From contig JACVCB010000003.1 in the NCBI GenBank assembly GCA_016742255.1, positions 1 through 64,000 on the forward strand: a stretch of 64,000 nucleotides of DNA. Reading direction: 5' to 3'. Every line of letters starts with the position of its first letter. Within the stretch, counting starts at the first letter, position 1. Shown piece by piece: positions 48,751 to 59,619 of this stretch. The stretch is from Leptospira sp. GTDB lineage: Bacteria > Spirochaetota > Leptospiria > Leptospirales > Leptospiraceae. Both the position numbers and the translations under genes were made by a program. Below the pieces are notes generated by a model that was not told the origin of the DNA, did no database searches, and saw nothing but the letters and a program-made list of their open reading frames with translations.

Positions 48751-48771
48751 AGAGAACACTCGGGATTTCCA

Positions 48772-49023
48772 ATGTCGGCAAAAAATAACATCCAAGACCA
48801 ACTTTTAAACACAGCAAGAAAAGAGAAAATTGATCTCACCATCTACTTGTTAAATGGAGTTCCTTTAAAAGGAAAAGTTGTCAGTTTTGACAATTTCACC
48901 ATCATTCTAGAAAATGAAAACAAACAGAATTTGGTATACAAACATGCCATTTCGACCATCATTCCCGCAAAACCGATCAAACTTCACAGCGAGGAAACTC
49001 CGAAAGAAGCAGGTGGGGCTTAA
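48772..49023 (+). CDS. hfq: RNA chaperone Hfq
   Basis: Hfq is a hexameric RNA-binding protein that pairs small RNAs with mRNAs. Sm1 ([20 protein letters not shown]) and Sm2 ([16 protein letters not shown], with the YKHAIST motif) are intact. The 83 residues have a short acidic C-terminal tail. It lies 21 bases after miaA. Confidence 0.96.
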   Translation: MSAKNNIQDQLLNTARKEKIDLTIYLLNGVPLKGKVVSFDNFTIILENENKQNLVYKHAISTIIPAKPIKLHSEETPKEAGGA

Positions 49024-49075
49024 CTCTTTTCTAGTTTTCCTCTCTTTCCCTTTCTAAATTCTGGTTCCAAACCCT

Positions 49076-50146
49076 ATGGCAAAATTACCAAAAGAAACCC
49101 CTGTTGTTTTGATTATGGCAGGAGGGAAAGGGGAGAGGTTTTGGCCTCGTTCCCGTACCAATTCCCCCAAACAGCTCCAGAAAGTTTATTCGAACAAAAC
49201 CCTTCTCAAAGAGACAATCGACAGAGCCCTAACCATCACATCATTGGATCGCATTTACATTGGGACCAATGCAACTCTGAAGGCAGAAATTCTCAAAAAA
49301 GATCCTAAATTCCCATCTGGAAATTTTATCATCGAACCAGAAGGAAAAAACACAGCACCTATCATTGCCCTTTCTGCACTTTACTTCCAAAAAAAATACG
49401 GAAATCCCAACCTCATTGTACTTTCTGCAGATGCGTTTATTGATCCTGTCAAAGAGTTCACAAAAACCATCGAACAAGCCTTGTTCGAAACAGAAAATGG
49501 AATGGTTTTACTTGGGGTAAAACCAAACCGACCTGAAGTTGGATATGGATACATTAGTACGGGGAAACCAACTGATGTAGGTTACACGGTGAAAGCATTT
49601 TTTGAAAAACCTGATTTCAAAACCGCGCTTAAATACATCAAAAAGAAGAATTTTTATTGGAATCCGGGGATCTTTCTTTTCCGCACGGAAACCATTCTGT
49701 CGGAACTGGAACGACATGCGCCACATATCCTAGGTCCATTAAAAAATGGATTTCCATTTAAGAACTTCGGGGATTTAAAAACTGCATTCCAGATGTTACC
49801 TTCTGAAGCCATCGACACTGCGATCATGGAAAAATCCAATCGTATCCGAATGGTGGAAGCTACTTTCAATTGGGATGATGTTGGATCGTGGATGTCTCTC
49901 GAACGCATTTTGCCAGGGGACAAAGAGAAAAACCACCACCAAGGAAAAGAAGTACATTACCACAAAGCTTCAGGGAATATTTCCTCCGTTCAAAAAGAGC
50001 TCATCACATTTCTTGGTGTGAAAGATCTAATCGTTGTGGAAGAACCAGATGTACTCCTTATCACTTCGCGTGAAGGAGTGGGTGATATCAAAGCGATGTT
50101 ATCCAATATGAGGAAAAATAAAGTTTTACAAAAGTACCTCGACTAG
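49076..50146 (+). CDS. manC: Mannose-1-phosphate guanylyltransferase
   Basis: This enzyme makes GDP-mannose from mannose-1-phosphate and GTP for surface polysaccharides. The N-terminal nucleotide-binding motif is [15 protein letters not shown] followed by the SPKQ motif. Later come [35 protein letters not shown] and the C-terminal WDDVGSW. The 356 residues are the single-domain length, so there is no fused isomerase. It follows hfq and precedes the small basic ORF. Confidence 0.93.
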   Translation: MAKLPKETPVVLIMAGGKGERFWPRSRTNSPKQLQKVYSNKTLLKETIDRALTITSLDRIYIGTNATLKAEILKKDPKFPSGNFIIEPEGKNTAPIIALSALYFQKKYGNPNLIVLSADAFIDPVKEFTKTIEQALFETENGMVLLGVKPNRPEVGYGYISTGKPTDVGYTVKAFFEKPDFKTALKYIKKKNFYWNPGIFLFRTETILSELERHAPHILGPLKNGFPFKNFGDLKTAFQMLPSEAIDTAIMEKSNRIRMVEATFNWDDVGSWMSLERILPGDKEKNHHQGKEVHYHKASGNISSVQKELITFLGVKDLIVVEEPDVLLITSREGVGDIKAMLSNMRKNKVLQKYLD

Positions 50147-50183
50147 AAATTTGACAGAACAGGCTTGATATAAGGAGGAAGGA

Positions 50184-50276
50184 ATGCCTTCCGGAAAAAA
50201 GAGAAAGCGTAGAAAAATCGCAACCCACAAACGTAAGAAAAAACGCAGAGCCAACAGACACAAAAAGAAGAAATAA
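50184..50276 (+). CDS. 30-residue basic protein, AURKAIP1/COX24-like (ribosomal bS22/mS38 type)
   Basis: ATG at 50184 opens a 30-codon frame starting MPSGKKRKRRKIATHKRKKK and ending RRANRHKKKK. About two thirds of residues are Lys or Arg. This pattern is the AURKAIP1/COX24 domain of tiny basic proteins that bind the small ribosomal subunit near the decoding site (mS38 in mitochondria, small bS22-type proteins in bacteria). A strong Shine-Dalgarno AAGGAGGAAGG lies just upstream. It is easily missed by gene finders because of its size. Confidence 0.85.
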   Translation: MPSGKKRKRRKIATHKRKKKRRANRHKKKK

Positions 50277-50317
50277 TCTTTCTTCAGTGACTTAATGTTT
50301 CCTCCGATAGATTTGTT

Positions 50318-51055
50318 ATGAAACAAGTCTGGAGGAAACAGAAACCCCGCACCCCCGGTTTCATCCGAGCATTTACCATGGAAACACCTCTCGGGGATGT
50401 CCTGGAGGCTGAGTTCAACTTTCACGAACGACTCGTTCGTTTATCTGTCGAAATCAAAGAAGAGAAGGGACGTATGTACGGAGCCACTGTGAAAAACGGT
50501 ACCGTACAAACTGAGAAGGATATTACTTCTGGGCGTGCCTACCCCGTCTTTCGTAAGATCTGGCCCTTTCGGGAATACTTCAGTTCTCTCCCTGACAAAG
50601 ACATGTTGGTTAGCATTGGCGGAGCGTATGAAATTTACCCTCCCTTCCAACCAGAGGTTTCGGAAAAAACCAGGACCTCTCGTGGGCCATTGGAGTCGGC
50701 ATTATTCCCCTCCACTCGGTATGATTCCATTTTTGGTATTATTCGGGAAACTCGGTTCCAACGTTGGAGACGAGAACGGAGAGAGGCAAGAGAAGCGCGA
50801 GGATCGCTCTGGACACGTTTCAAACGAAGGGTCTGGGGAGATTTGCAAGATGTTTGTCTTGGCATCGGATTTGGTTGTTTGGTCTATTATGTATACTATG
50901 ATTATGTCGTATTAGGACTCAGTTTAGCAGTCTTAGGGATGATCGCAGGCCTACTCGATTTTCTTGTGAGAAAACGTTCTGTACTAATGACAAAAGTGTT
51001 GTCATTTCTCAGTTTCGGCTCATATTTTTTCTACAACGGCTACGTCTATTTTTAG
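50318..51055 (+). CDS. Hypothetical membrane protein
   Basis: The first 140 residues are soluble and charged ([33 protein letters not shown]). An Arg-rich stretch ([20 protein letters not shown]) leads into three membrane helices at the C-terminus ([33 protein letters not shown] and [19 protein letters not shown]). The basic stretch suggests a cytoplasmic N-terminus. No family is recognised. It lies 20 bases before a cheW gene. Confidence 0.7.
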   Translation: MKQVWRKQKPRTPGFIRAFTMETPLGDVLEAEFNFHERLVRLSVEIKEEKGRMYGATVKNGTVQTEKDITSGRAYPVFRKIWPFREYFSSLPDKDMLVSIGGAYEIYPPFQPEVSEKTRTSRGPLESALFPSTRYDSIFGIIRETRFQRWRRERREAREARGSLWTRFKRRVWGDLQDVCLGIGFGCLVYYVYYDYVVLGLSLAVLGMIAGLLDFLVRKRSVLMTKVLSFLSFGSYFFYNGYVYF

Positions 51056-51075
51056 ACGTAGTAGTAGAAATTGAT

Positions 51076-51552
51076 ATGGCCAAAGAAACATCCCAAGCAA
51101 ACCAATTCATCCATGAGCAATACATCATTTTCAATTTGGGAGATGAAGAGTATGCCATCCCCATCACAATTGTTGAAGAAATTGTTAAAATCACAAATTT
51201 AATCCGCGTTCCACAATCCAAAAGTTACTTTGCCGGGATCATGGACATCCGAGGCAAGGTGGTAAGGATGATTGATCTTGCCAAACGATTGAACATCAAA
51301 AATGTAACAGAGTCGGCAGACCGTGCGATTGTAATCAATGTATCAGGTAAATCAATCGGTGTGATTGTGGACAAAGTGTCCCATGTCGTACATTTTCCAG
51401 CTAACCAAGTCGATCCACCACCTCCATCTGTAAAAGGGATTTCCTCTCGTTATATCACAGGTGTTGGAAAAAAAGACAACCGGTTCATCATCCTAATCGA
51501 TATCGAAAAAATTCTCACTGTTGAAGAGATGACGGAACTAGCTACCATATAA
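51076..51552 (+). CDS. cheW: CheW-like coupling protein
   Basis: The 158 residues are a single CheW domain: [50 protein letters not shown] and [15 protein letters not shown]. It differs clearly in sequence from the CheW at 19492 and lies outside the che operon, next to phoU. An MCP pseudogene follows 1 kb later, so this may be an alternative coupling protein. Confidence 0.93.
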   Translation: MAKETSQANQFIHEQYIIFNLGDEEYAIPITIVEEIVKITNLIRVPQSKSYFAGIMDIRGKVVRMIDLAKRLNIKNVTESADRAIVINVSGKSIGVIVDKVSHVVHFPANQVDPPPPSVKGISSRYITGVGKKDNRFIILIDIEKILTVEEMTELATI

Positions 51553-51571
51553 CGGAAGTTAAAAAATTCAC

Positions 51572-52288
51572 ATGATCATCTCTAAATTTTATTACTTACG
51601 TAAAAACTTATATTCCATGGCGGAACTTGTTTTGGAGCAAGTGATACTACTCAGTGAGGCTCTCGAATCAGATGATTATGCCCAAGCTGAAAAAATTGTA
51701 GAACGTGATGACCTCATCGATGATTTAGAAAAGGAAAACGATAACCTTTCCCAAAATGCCATATTAGAAGCCGTGAGTAACCGTAACATTCTTGGGATGG
51801 GCGATGTGGACAATGACATCGTATTGAAAAAAGATCCTTTGCGATTTGCTCTTTCTGCTATACGGATTACTCGGAATATGGAACGGATGGGAGACCAAGT
51901 AGTTAACTGTGCTGATGTATTTCGTCATAAAACCATCCGCAAAGGCCTCTTTAAAAATGAAGAACCAATGACTTTGATTCTTTCAAGAGTCACGACTCTT
52001 GCAGGAATGGCGATCGAATCTTTAGTAGAAGAAAAAGAGAGGTTTATGGGGAGTGTGAATTCTCTGGAAGACGAACTCAATGACCTTTGTGACCAAGCAT
52101 TCCAAAAGTATCGATCTGTCCCTGATATGGAAAAACAAGAATTTGCCGACGTGTATAGGATCATTCTCGCACTTGAAAGGTTAGGTGACTATGCTGTGAA
52201 TGTGGCGGAAGAACTTGTCAGGTTGAATACTGGAAAAGACATCCGCCATTTAGAAAACGTCAAATCAAAATCTTCCTCTTACCCTTAA
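51572..52288 (+). CDS. phoU: PhoU-like protein
   Basis: The 238 residues form two three-helix PhoU bundles. [20 protein letters not shown] and [19 protein letters not shown] in the first, and [16 protein letters not shown] and [18 protein letters not shown] in the second, carry the ExxxD metal-binding patterns of the family. PhoU usually represses phosphate uptake through PhoR and Pst. No pst genes are nearby, so the partner is unknown. It lies 19 bases after cheW. Confidence 0.9.
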   Translation: MIISKFYYLRKNLYSMAELVLEQVILLSEALESDDYAQAEKIVERDDLIDDLEKENDNLSQNAILEAVSNRNILGMGDVDNDIVLKKDPLRFALSAIRITRNMERMGDQVVNCADVFRHKTIRKGLFKNEEPMTLILSRVTTLAGMAIESLVEEKERFMGSVNSLEDELNDLCDQAFQKYRSVPDMEKQEFADVYRIILALERLGDYAVNVAEELVRLNTGKDIRHLENVKSKSSSYP

Positions 52289-52455
52289 ACCTTTTCCCCA
52301 ATCAATTCCAAACAATTGTCCATGTTTCGCACAAACTGTACGGATGGGATCTTGAGTATTAGGATATTTCTGAATATAAAATCATTATGGAATGTGAATG
52401 AAGCTTTAATTTCAATTGACAAAGGAAAATGCTATTGTTATAGAATTCACTGCCA

Positions 52456-54231
52456 ATGAAACCAAAAGAGTATGTTTCCCAACCGAAACAAAAAAGTTTT
52501 TTCCTTTCTTACTTACTCATCACCAATCTAGATCCTTTTCTTTTTTTTGCTGGAATGTTACTTATCTTTGGATTGGGTAATTTTGAATCCATACTGAAAA
52601 TTTTACTCTACTTGGCCCCACCAATTATTGGTGCACATGCCATCATTTTCTTTTTCAAGGATAGAAATTTCAAAAAACAAATGAATCGTCCGGAAGGAAT
52701 CATTTATACAGACAAGGAACTTGCATTGATTCGGAACCATTCTAAAAATGGAGCTCTCAATATTCTATCCACCAATGTTGGCGGACCTATTCTCACGATG
52801 GTACTTTCGTTTCAATTTGGTTTGGTTAAAACGTACGGGGAGGTTCTGTTTTTTTCCCTACTTGGTGTATTACTTGCAATGGCGATTTCATCCTTCTTCT
52901 ACATTTATGTTGAGAAAAAGATGTATGATGTGTACAATGAATTACGTTTAAAACCACTTAGTTTGTTTGCGAATTTGCTTTTTCCTATTTTTTCAACGTT
53001 TGTAATCGAATACTTTATATTTTCATTTTATATCTACTCTCAGTTTCGAAACTTCGTAAGTGATCACCAATTGGAAATGGTATGTCTGGGTTTAAGTGCT
53101 TTTCTTCTGATCATGATTTCTATTTTGTTTTTTGTGTTATGGAAACTGACTGGAAATACATCTGCAACCATTAGGGATGTATCAAATATTTTAAAATTAT
53201 TTGCGGAAGGAGATTTGAGATCAGATCTTCGCATCAATCAAACTAGAAATGAGATTGGTGTGATCTCTCTTTATTTGGAAGAAGCAAAAATCAAACTCAA
53301 TCGATTATTAACATCCATTACCAAACATTCTACAAAAATTCAGACAGAAGCAAAAACACTTGAAGGTTTATCCGGTGATTCCGCGGAACATTCACAAGTA
53401 CAAGCAGCATCTTTGGAGGAGGTAGCAGCAGCATTAGAAGAAAATGGTTCTTCTATCAATGGTATATATACCGATGCGTTAGAACAAAAAAAATTAACGG
53501 CTGCCACTAATGAATCCATCGAACATCTATTTACCATTTCATCAAGTGTGAAAGAAATATCACTCCAAGCAAAATCAAAAGCAGATTCGGTTGAAGCAGA
53601 AGTCATCAAAAGTGGAAAATCAATTTCTAGTGCGATCCAATCAATCGAAGAAGTAGATAAAAATGCATTGGAAATTGGGAAAATATTAGAAATCATTAAA
53701 GATATTTCGGAATAAGTCAACTTACTCGCATTAAATGCGTCCATTGAAGCTGCTAGGGCAGGTGATGCTGGAAGAGGGTTTGCCGTTGTTGCATCGGAAG
53801 TGGGTAAACTGGCAGAGAGAACTGCTTCTTCCACAAAAACAATTTCAGAACTCATCAAAAAAGTTTCGATTTCCACACATATGTCAGTTTCATCAGTTAA
53901 ATCAGCAAGTGAAACCTTTCAATATTTATCAGAGAGTGTCATCGAGATCATCAACAATATCGATAGAGTGAACCAAGCAAATTTAGAACAAATTTCTGAA
54001 GTTGAGGAAATTAGAAAACAATCTGAAAATATTGTCAACAGATCCACTTCCGTTTCCTTTGCTACCGAAGAACAAAAGAAAGTAAATGAAGAAATGGGAA
54101 CCTCTGTCCACCACTTGGCAAATGATACTGCAAAGTTATCGATGATGTCAGAAAAAACAGCAAAATCTTCTGCAGAATTAAATTCTCTCATTGTCGAATT
54201 GAATCAGGAATTATCTATGTTTAAATTATGA
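52456..54231 (+). pseudogene. Methyl-accepting chemotaxis protein interrupted by an in-frame TAA
   Basis: The frame encodes six membrane helices (about 15-240), HAMP-like sequence and the MCP signalling domain. At codon 420 (53713-53715) a TAA replaces the Gln of the invariant tip: the sequence reads KDISE, stop, [19 protein letters not shown]. The same frame continues intact for 171 codons through [18 protein letters not shown] to a TGA at 54229. A single C-to-T change (CAA to TAA) explains it. The product truncated at this point would lack the CheA/CheW-contact tip. The frame is otherwise undamaged, so the loss is recent, or it is a sequence error or read-through. Confidence 0.9.
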
Positions 54232-54548
54232 TTTCTGCTACCTTTATTTTTAAACAAAAATTTTCCGATCATGAATTTGAATCCTTGGATCAATCTATCG
54301 AAAGTTTTGTTGTAAAACACCCTGAGTATTTAGGAAGAGACCAGTGGTCAAATGAGGAAAAAGGCACTTTAGCAGTTGTGTATTATTTCCAAACTGAAAA
54401 TGGATTAAAAGCATTAAAAGATTTTTCTGATCACAAATCAGCTAAATCACAGTATAGCAAATGGTATGAGGGATACCAAGTGATTGTTTCAGAAGTTTTA
54501 CATACTTATGGGGATGGTAATTTGGATCACGTGACGAATCAAAAATAA
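54228..54548 (+). CDS. Small protein, antibiotic-biosynthesis-monooxygenase-like fold possible
   Basis: The 106 residues include [40 protein letters not shown] and [18 protein letters not shown], the alternating pattern of the ABM (dimeric ferredoxin-like) fold. No catalytic residues are evident. The ATG overlaps the stop of the MCP frame as ATGA, so its translation probably depended on ribosomes reading the full MCP. The stop inside the MCP should therefore also lower this gene's expression. Confidence 0.7.
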   Translation: MISATFIFKQKFSDHEFESLDQSIESFVVKHPEYLGRDQWSNEEKGTLAVVYYFQTENGLKALKDFSDHKSAKSQYSKWYEGYQVIVSEVLHTYGDGNLDHVTNQK

Positions 54549-54592
54549 AAAAATTTGAAATAGTTAAATATGTAAGGTCATTCAATGCATTT

Positions 54593-56641
54593 TTATTTGA
54601 GTCGTTTGTTATTTAACACTTTCGTATATGTCTGCAATAAATCATCAATGTAAAACGGTTTGCTGATAAAACCATCCATCCCTACTTCAGAACACCTTTG
54701 TTTATGTTCATTTAAAACGTGTGCTGTGACAGCGATGATGACTGATTTTTGTTCTTTATTTTTTTCTATTTCCCTAATTTTGGTAGTAGCTTCAAATCCG
54801 TCCATGATTGGCATTTCACAGTCCATTAAAATCAAGTCATAGTGTTTCTTTTGGAACATTTCAACAGCTATTTTCCCATTCTCGGCCAAATCAAAATTGA
54901 TGTTTTGTTTTTTTAGTAATCCACCAATCACCTTCTGGTTCAAAACATTGTCTTCTACAACTAAGAATGATTGGTTGGTAAAATTTTCAGAATCATTTTG
55001 TTCTGTGCTTTTATCTTCTGTATCTTCTCGACTAAGTATTTGATTAGAAACTGTTTCCTCCGGTATGGAAAGGGGAATCATACACCAAAATGTGCTACCA
55101 ACTCCTTTCACACTTTTTACGCCAATTTTCCCATCCAATAACTTTACTAAACGTTCTGAGATAGCCAAACCAAGTCCAGTTCCACCATACTTTCGTGAGG
55201 TGGAGGCATCTAGTTGTGAAAATGTTTGGAATAAAGACGAGAGTTTCTCTGATGAAATGCCAATTCCAGAATCCTTAATTTCAAAGAGAATCATTTGGTC
55301 TTTGATTTCGACATGAAGGATAACGTATCCAGTTTCTGTAAATTTGATCGCATTTCCGATTAGATTAAATAAAATCTGACGTATCCTACTTGGATCTGAT
55401 ATAATGGTATCAGGAACCTTGGAATCAATTTGATAGGAAAATTCTAAATGTTTTGCTTGAGATTCGATCACAAATAAATCGAAAATTTCTTTGATTAAAT
55501 TTGGTAAATGGAATGGTATATTTTCAATTTTTAATTTCCCAGCATCAATCTTAGAGAAATCTAAAATATCGTTTAAAATATTTAAGAGAGCTTTTCCAGC
55601 ATCGACAATGGTTTTTAGATAGTTCTTTTGTTCTGTATCTAAATTGGTTTTAAATAAAATTTGAGTGATACCAATGACTCCATTGAGAGGAGTGCGGATT
55701 TCATGGCTCATGGATGCTAAAAATTCTGATTTTGCATGACTTGCCATTTCCTTTTCTTCATATAACTCTTGTAATCTTTTTTGTGTGATATTTAAACTGT
55801 TTAAGATTGAATTTTTATTATTTATAGTTTGAATTTCTCCTGTAAATTTACCTTCGCCAAGTAAAGAAATTCGTCGGAATACTTCATCAACACTTCCTCC
55901 CATAATGGACACTAATGATCTATGGGTTAAATATAAACTAATACCAAAAATCATTCCAGAGAGGATTAAGACAGTACGTAAGAAAAAAACTTTTTCTTTT
56001 GCATCTAAGATTGCTTGTGAAGTCCTTTCGTCGAGTTGGACATACAAATCATTAATTGGTTTCATGATCTCTGCTTTGCATTTCAAATAATGATCATCAA
56101 ATAAAATCCTAATTGCTTTTGGGTTTGACCTTCCTGTTTTTAATTCTTCTTCTATCAAAGACATAGATTCAAATTCGATTTTGGTAAGTTGGTCTGATTT
56201 TTCTTTTGATAAGGAGAGTAGTGAATAATCCGATTCATTAAAACCAGCTTGTTTCATTGCATTATAAATACTGATCTGTTCCCCTTCTTCTTGTGGAGGA
56301 GGTAATTCATCTGCGATGACTAAATCCCAATATGCATAGTCATAACCTTTTGGTCTTGGTTTTTCTCCATTTCGAATTTCTAAAATTCGTTGGAAGTAGT
56401 CTTTATATTTAGGTTTTTTCTGAATAGCATACAAACGAACTAAGTTTGTTAGTTGGTCGGAAGATTGCCTGAGTTCGTTTGCAATTTGTAAGGATTTATA
56501 ACGATTTTCTTCTGCAGCATCTATGTTTCTTTCGCTGGCAGTATAATAGGCAAAAGCAATGGAGACAAAAATAAATAGTACAAAATTGGTAAGTAAGTAA
56601 GGGAACAGTCTCCCTTTGGGCATCCAACTTGCATCCAACAT
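54593..56641 (-). CDS. Hybrid sensor histidine kinase/response regulator
   Basis: Two membrane helices (about 13-33 and 218-238) flank a helical periplasmic sensor with no known motif. A coiled coil and the kinase core follow: H-box FLASMSHEIRTPLNGVIG, N-box LIGNAIKFTETG, G-boxes DSGIGISSEK and GTGLGLAISERL. A C-terminal receiver has VVEDNVLNQKVI, phospho-Asp in LILMDCEMPIMDG and Lys in FISKPFYID. There is no Hpt domain, so phosphate must pass to an outside partner. It is convergent with the small gene upstream. The 682 residues are standard for the class. Confidence 0.94.
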   Translation of the reverse strand: MLDASWMPKGRLFPYLLTNFVLFIFVSIAFAYYTASERNIDAAEENRYKSLQIANELRQSSDQLTNLVRLYAIQKKPKYKDYFQRILEIRNGEKPRPKGYDYAYWDLVIADELPPPQEEGEQISIYNAMKQAGFNESDYSLLSLSKEKSDQLTKIEFESMSLIEEELKTGRSNPKAIRILFDDHYLKCKAEIMKPINDLYVQLDERTSQAILDAKEKVFFLRTVLILSGMIFGISLYLTHRSLVSIMGGSVDEVFRRISLLGEGKFTGEIQTINNKNSILNSLNITQKRLQELYEEKEMASHAKSEFLASMSHEIRTPLNGVIGITQILFKTNLDTEQKNYLKTIVDAGKALLNILNDILDFSKIDAGKLKIENIPFHLPNLIKEIFDLFVIESQAKHLEFSYQIDSKVPDTIISDPSRIRQILFNLIGNAIKFTETGYVILHVEIKDQMILFEIKDSGIGISSEKLSSLFQTFSQLDASTSRKYGGTGLGLAISERLVKLLDGKIGVKSVKGVGSTFWCMIPLSIPEETVSNQILSREDTEDKSTEQNDSENFTNQSFLVVEDNVLNQKVIGGLLKKQNINFDLAENGKIAVEMFQKKHYDLILMDCEMPIMDGFEATTKIREIEKNKEQKSVIIAVTAHVLNEHKQRCSEVGMDGFISKPFYIDDLLQTYTKVLNNKRLK

Positions 56642-56791
56642 GGCGACACTCTAATGAAAAAAGAAAAGTAGTAAAGAATAATATTCAAATCAATACTAAA
56701 TTTGGTGATGAGACAAAATGAATACTAAATTCTGAATCTTTGTATCATGTACGGGCATATTCATTGTTGTTTCTACTAAATATGCTATGTT

Positions 56792-57460
56792 CTAAGACTC
56801 ACCTTCCATATAGGCTTGCAGTTCTTGTTGTAATCCTTCTGGAAGGCTTAGGCCTCGGGCACGGATTCTTTCATTGTACTTATTAAAAGACATACGATGT
56901 TGGTTGGTATTTAGATAACCTTCCAAAGCTTCTGAAGCCCAAGGAATGATTTCTTTTACAAAATCATGATTCTCCTCTAACTGATCACAAAAAGGAATAA
57001 AAAGTGGTCGATTGACAGGTCTACCGATATTGCGATAGAATAACAGGCAATAAAGTGTCTCATCACCTAGGACAGTTTCTGTTCTGATTTTTTCTTCTAC
57101 ATATTTTAGATTGATAGAATCTAAATAATCAATATTAAACGATTCAGGTGCTAATCGTTTTGTGACAAATTTTGAGATTTCTGTCTTAACGAACGTTAGA
57201 TTGTTGCAATGGTGGGGGCATGATCCTTGGTCTTTGTGTAAATCACATTCGAGTAATAATATGCAATCCACATCGGAAGTTGGATCAACAATCCCAAAAT
57301 TGATGGAGCCTAGTAACTCAAGAGCAACTTCATAACCCTTTCTGGAAAGTTCTTGAGTCGCAAGTCGAAAAGCTTGCATCCTTTTTAAGGCATATTTTGT
57401 ATCATAATTCCTGTATTTATTTTTGAGAACGAGATACCTTTCGACTATATTTTTTGACAT
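56792..57460 (-). CDS. Polymerase beta-type nucleotidyltransferase
   Basis: The nucleotidyltransferase core is seen in LELLGSINFGIVDPTSDVDC, where the GS and the two Asp of the SDxD motif bind metal and nucleotide. Right after it is an insert with CDLHKDQGSCPHHC, a Cys/His cluster that could bind zinc. The remaining 120 residues are helical. The substrate is unknown; such proteins modify tRNA, antibiotics or protein targets. It is a single gene, divergent from the TPR protein. No HEPN partner lies beside it, which argues against a MNT/HEPN toxin pair. Confidence 0.8.
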   Translation of the reverse strand: MSKNIVERYLVLKNKYRNYDTKYALKRMQAFRLATQELSRKGYEVALELLGSINFGIVDPTSDVDCILLLECDLHKDQGSCPHHCNNLTFVKTEISKFVTKRLAPESFNIDYLDSINLKYVEEKIRTETVLGDETLYCLLFYRNIGRPVNRPLFIPFCDQLEENHDFVKEIIPWASEALEGYLNTNQHRMSFNKYNERIRARGLSLPEGLQQELQAYMEGES

Positions 57461-57585
57461 GAGATTTTTGTTGATTGGGTTTGGATTTGTTTTTTAGTGA
57501 ACGCCATCTGGCAAAAGAATACAACACCTTTTGTATTGGGAAAATTGAAATTTCGCCGATAATTGACTTTAGGTAGGAATCACAA

Positions 57586-59619
57586 TTGGAGTTTTCACTC
57601 TCGGACAATCAGGTTTCAAAAAGAAATAACTCCAAGTTGTCCATTTGGTTCCTTTTTTTCATTTTACAATTTTCAATTTGGGCAGGGGAAGAAGACCGCA
57701 GGAATCCACTCTCAGGTTTGTATCTCTCTCCCCTCCAGGTGATTTCCATGGAGGAAGTCAAATCTCTCGACTCAGAAAAAAGAATCAACATCGATGAAGA
57801 TTCAGGGATTGCCCTTCGAGATGAACCAAAACCAGTGGACCCGAATGCACCCGATGTACCTGTCATCCCTGGTGCTGATTTACCTGTGGATCCAGGACAG
57901 GAGACAGGTCCAAAAAATTTGGAGACTAAGATCCGTGAGGCGGAAGGTCTTCTGAAACGATATTATAGCCAATTCATCGAAGAAAAACGAATTTGGGAAG
58001 ATCGCGAAAAAGGAAATGTTTATAATTCTCGCACGGAGATGAATGACATTCGGTTATTACTTTGGCAAAGTACACACAAACATTCTGAAACCTTTATCGT
58101 TCGTGACTCACCACTTTTGTATTATTTGCATACCAAACTCGCAAAACTATATGTAGAATCTGAAAAGTTTGCCCCTGCTCTAAGGCATTACATCGCTGCC
58201 TTCCGTTACCATCCATTAGAGATGACCGAAGAAGGATTCCGAATGGGAGAATGGCAAAGAGAAGATGTACTTGGATATGATGAAAGTTCGGCAAAAGAAC
58301 ATGAACGATTGTACAAGGAGTGGATCCAATCAGAACAAAAATTAAAAAAAGCAAAGGATGACATTCATCTTAAAGAAAGTAATTGGATTCGAGAAGGAAA
58401 ACAGTTATCAGATTTAGTACCTCAAAGAAAACTTTGGAATGATGAAGTTCGTTTGATAGAAGAAACTAGAAAAAGTGCAAAATCAAATTATGAAGATTCA
58501 TATAATAAAAGGTATTTGGTTTACCTTAACAAACGAAAACAAATTGAATCAAATGATCTTTATGCTTTCGCCAATGTTGTTAAAAAACTAGAAGATGATA
58601 ACAAAGAAAGACTCAAAATTGTAAATAAATTAGGAACCGCAGGAAAAGGGATTTACGTTCTTTTTGATTATAAAAGAAATACTGATTTTTTTGCTTATGA
58701 GCTGATTTTAGAAAGAGCTTATCGTATTTGGAATGAAAACCCTAATGTATTAAATGACATCGCTGAACAATTTAGGCAAGATGGGAAAAAAGAAAAAGCT
58801 GCTGATTTTTATGAAAAAGCTTTAAATGAGTATTTAAAAAATCCAAATCCAACTGAAGACGAGAAAGAAAAAATAATAAAAGCCAATTTGCGTTTAGCAA
58901 CGATTAATGCAGATTTAAAAAGAAATATTTTAGCTGGAAATTATTATGAAACATTTTTTAAATTAAGTCCAGATACACCTGAAAAAACAAGGGTTTCTTA
59001 TGAAATCGGTGTGTTTTTTAATCAAAAGATTGGAGATCCTGAAAGAGGTGCCAGTTTTTTAACCTATTGGTTAGAGAAAAACAGTAAAGATTGGAATCCA
59101 TCCCTCACGGAGGATACAGGGCTTCCAGAAATGGAATCGATTGCTTATTTTCATCTTAGTAAAAAAGATAAAAAACTCAAACAATTCGAATTAGAACAAA
59201 ACAAATTAAACATTGCTCTCATGCAATGGAAAAAAATAGATGAGAAACTCATATTAGCAGAAAAAGAACGTTTGGAATTGATTGAGAAAAAACAAACATT
59301 GAAAAAAGATTTAATGGTAACAACTCTTGATGATGCTTTATCACAATATAGATTAATGGATTTAAAAATTGAAGACCAAGAAGCTGTGATACGTGTTTTA
59401 GAAACGAAACGGAATAAAATTCCTCTCATTAAAATCTTATTTCGATTGGGGGTTCTCTCAGAGGAAAACCGTGATTATAAAAAAGCCCAAGAGTATTACG
59501 AATTTGTAATCAAAGAAGGTGGGGAAACAGATATCCGTGTAGCATTAAAAGAATTGGAACGAATCAAAAAAATATTAGAAACAGGAAATATCCAACCACC
59601 GATTAACGAGAGTATTTAA
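57586..59619 (+). CDS. TPR/coiled-coil exported protein
   Basis: The TTG start at 57586 has an AGGTAGG ribosome-binding site and gives an N-terminal signal (LSIWFLFFILQFSIWAGEED). A Pro/Asp-rich linker (PKPVDPNAPDVPVIPGADLP) follows, then about 550 residues of helices with TPR units (LYVESEKFAPALRHYIAAFR, RQDGKKEKAADFYEKALNEY, SEENRDYKKAQEYYEFVIKE) and long coiled coils. It is probably a periplasmic scaffold. Its 3' end overlaps the convergent lipoprotein gene by 17 bases. It lies beside the poly-gamma-glutamate operon but on the other strand. Confidence 0.75.
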   Translation: MEFSLSDNQVSKRNNSKLSIWFLFFILQFSIWAGEEDRRNPLSGLYLSPLQVISMEEVKSLDSEKRINIDEDSGIALRDEPKPVDPNAPDVPVIPGADLPVDPGQETGPKNLETKIREAEGLLKRYYSQFIEEKRIWEDREKGNVYNSRTEMNDIRLLLWQSTHKHSETFIVRDSPLLYYLHTKLAKLYVESEKFAPALRHYIAAFRYHPLEMTEEGFRMGEWQREDVLGYDESSAKEHERLYKEWIQSEQKLKKAKDDIHLKESNWIREGKQLSDLVPQRKLWNDEVRLIEETRKSAKSNYEDSYNKRYLVYLNKRKQIESNDLYAFANVVKKLEDDNKERLKIVNKLGTAGKGIYVLFDYKRNTDFFAYELILERAYRIWNENPNVLNDIAEQFRQDGKKEKAADFYEKALNEYLKNPNPTEDEKEKIIKANLRLATINADLKRNILAGNYYETFFKLSPDTPEKTRVSYEIGVFFNQKIGDPERGASFLTYWLEKNSKDWNPSLTEDTGLPEMESIAYFHLSKKDKKLKQFELEQNKLNIALMQWKKIDEKLILAEKERLELIEKKQTLKKDLMVTTLDDALSQYRLMDLKIEDQEAVIRVLETKRNKIPLIKILFRLGVLSEENRDYKKAQEYYEFVIKEGGETDIRVALKELERIKKILETGNIQPPINESI

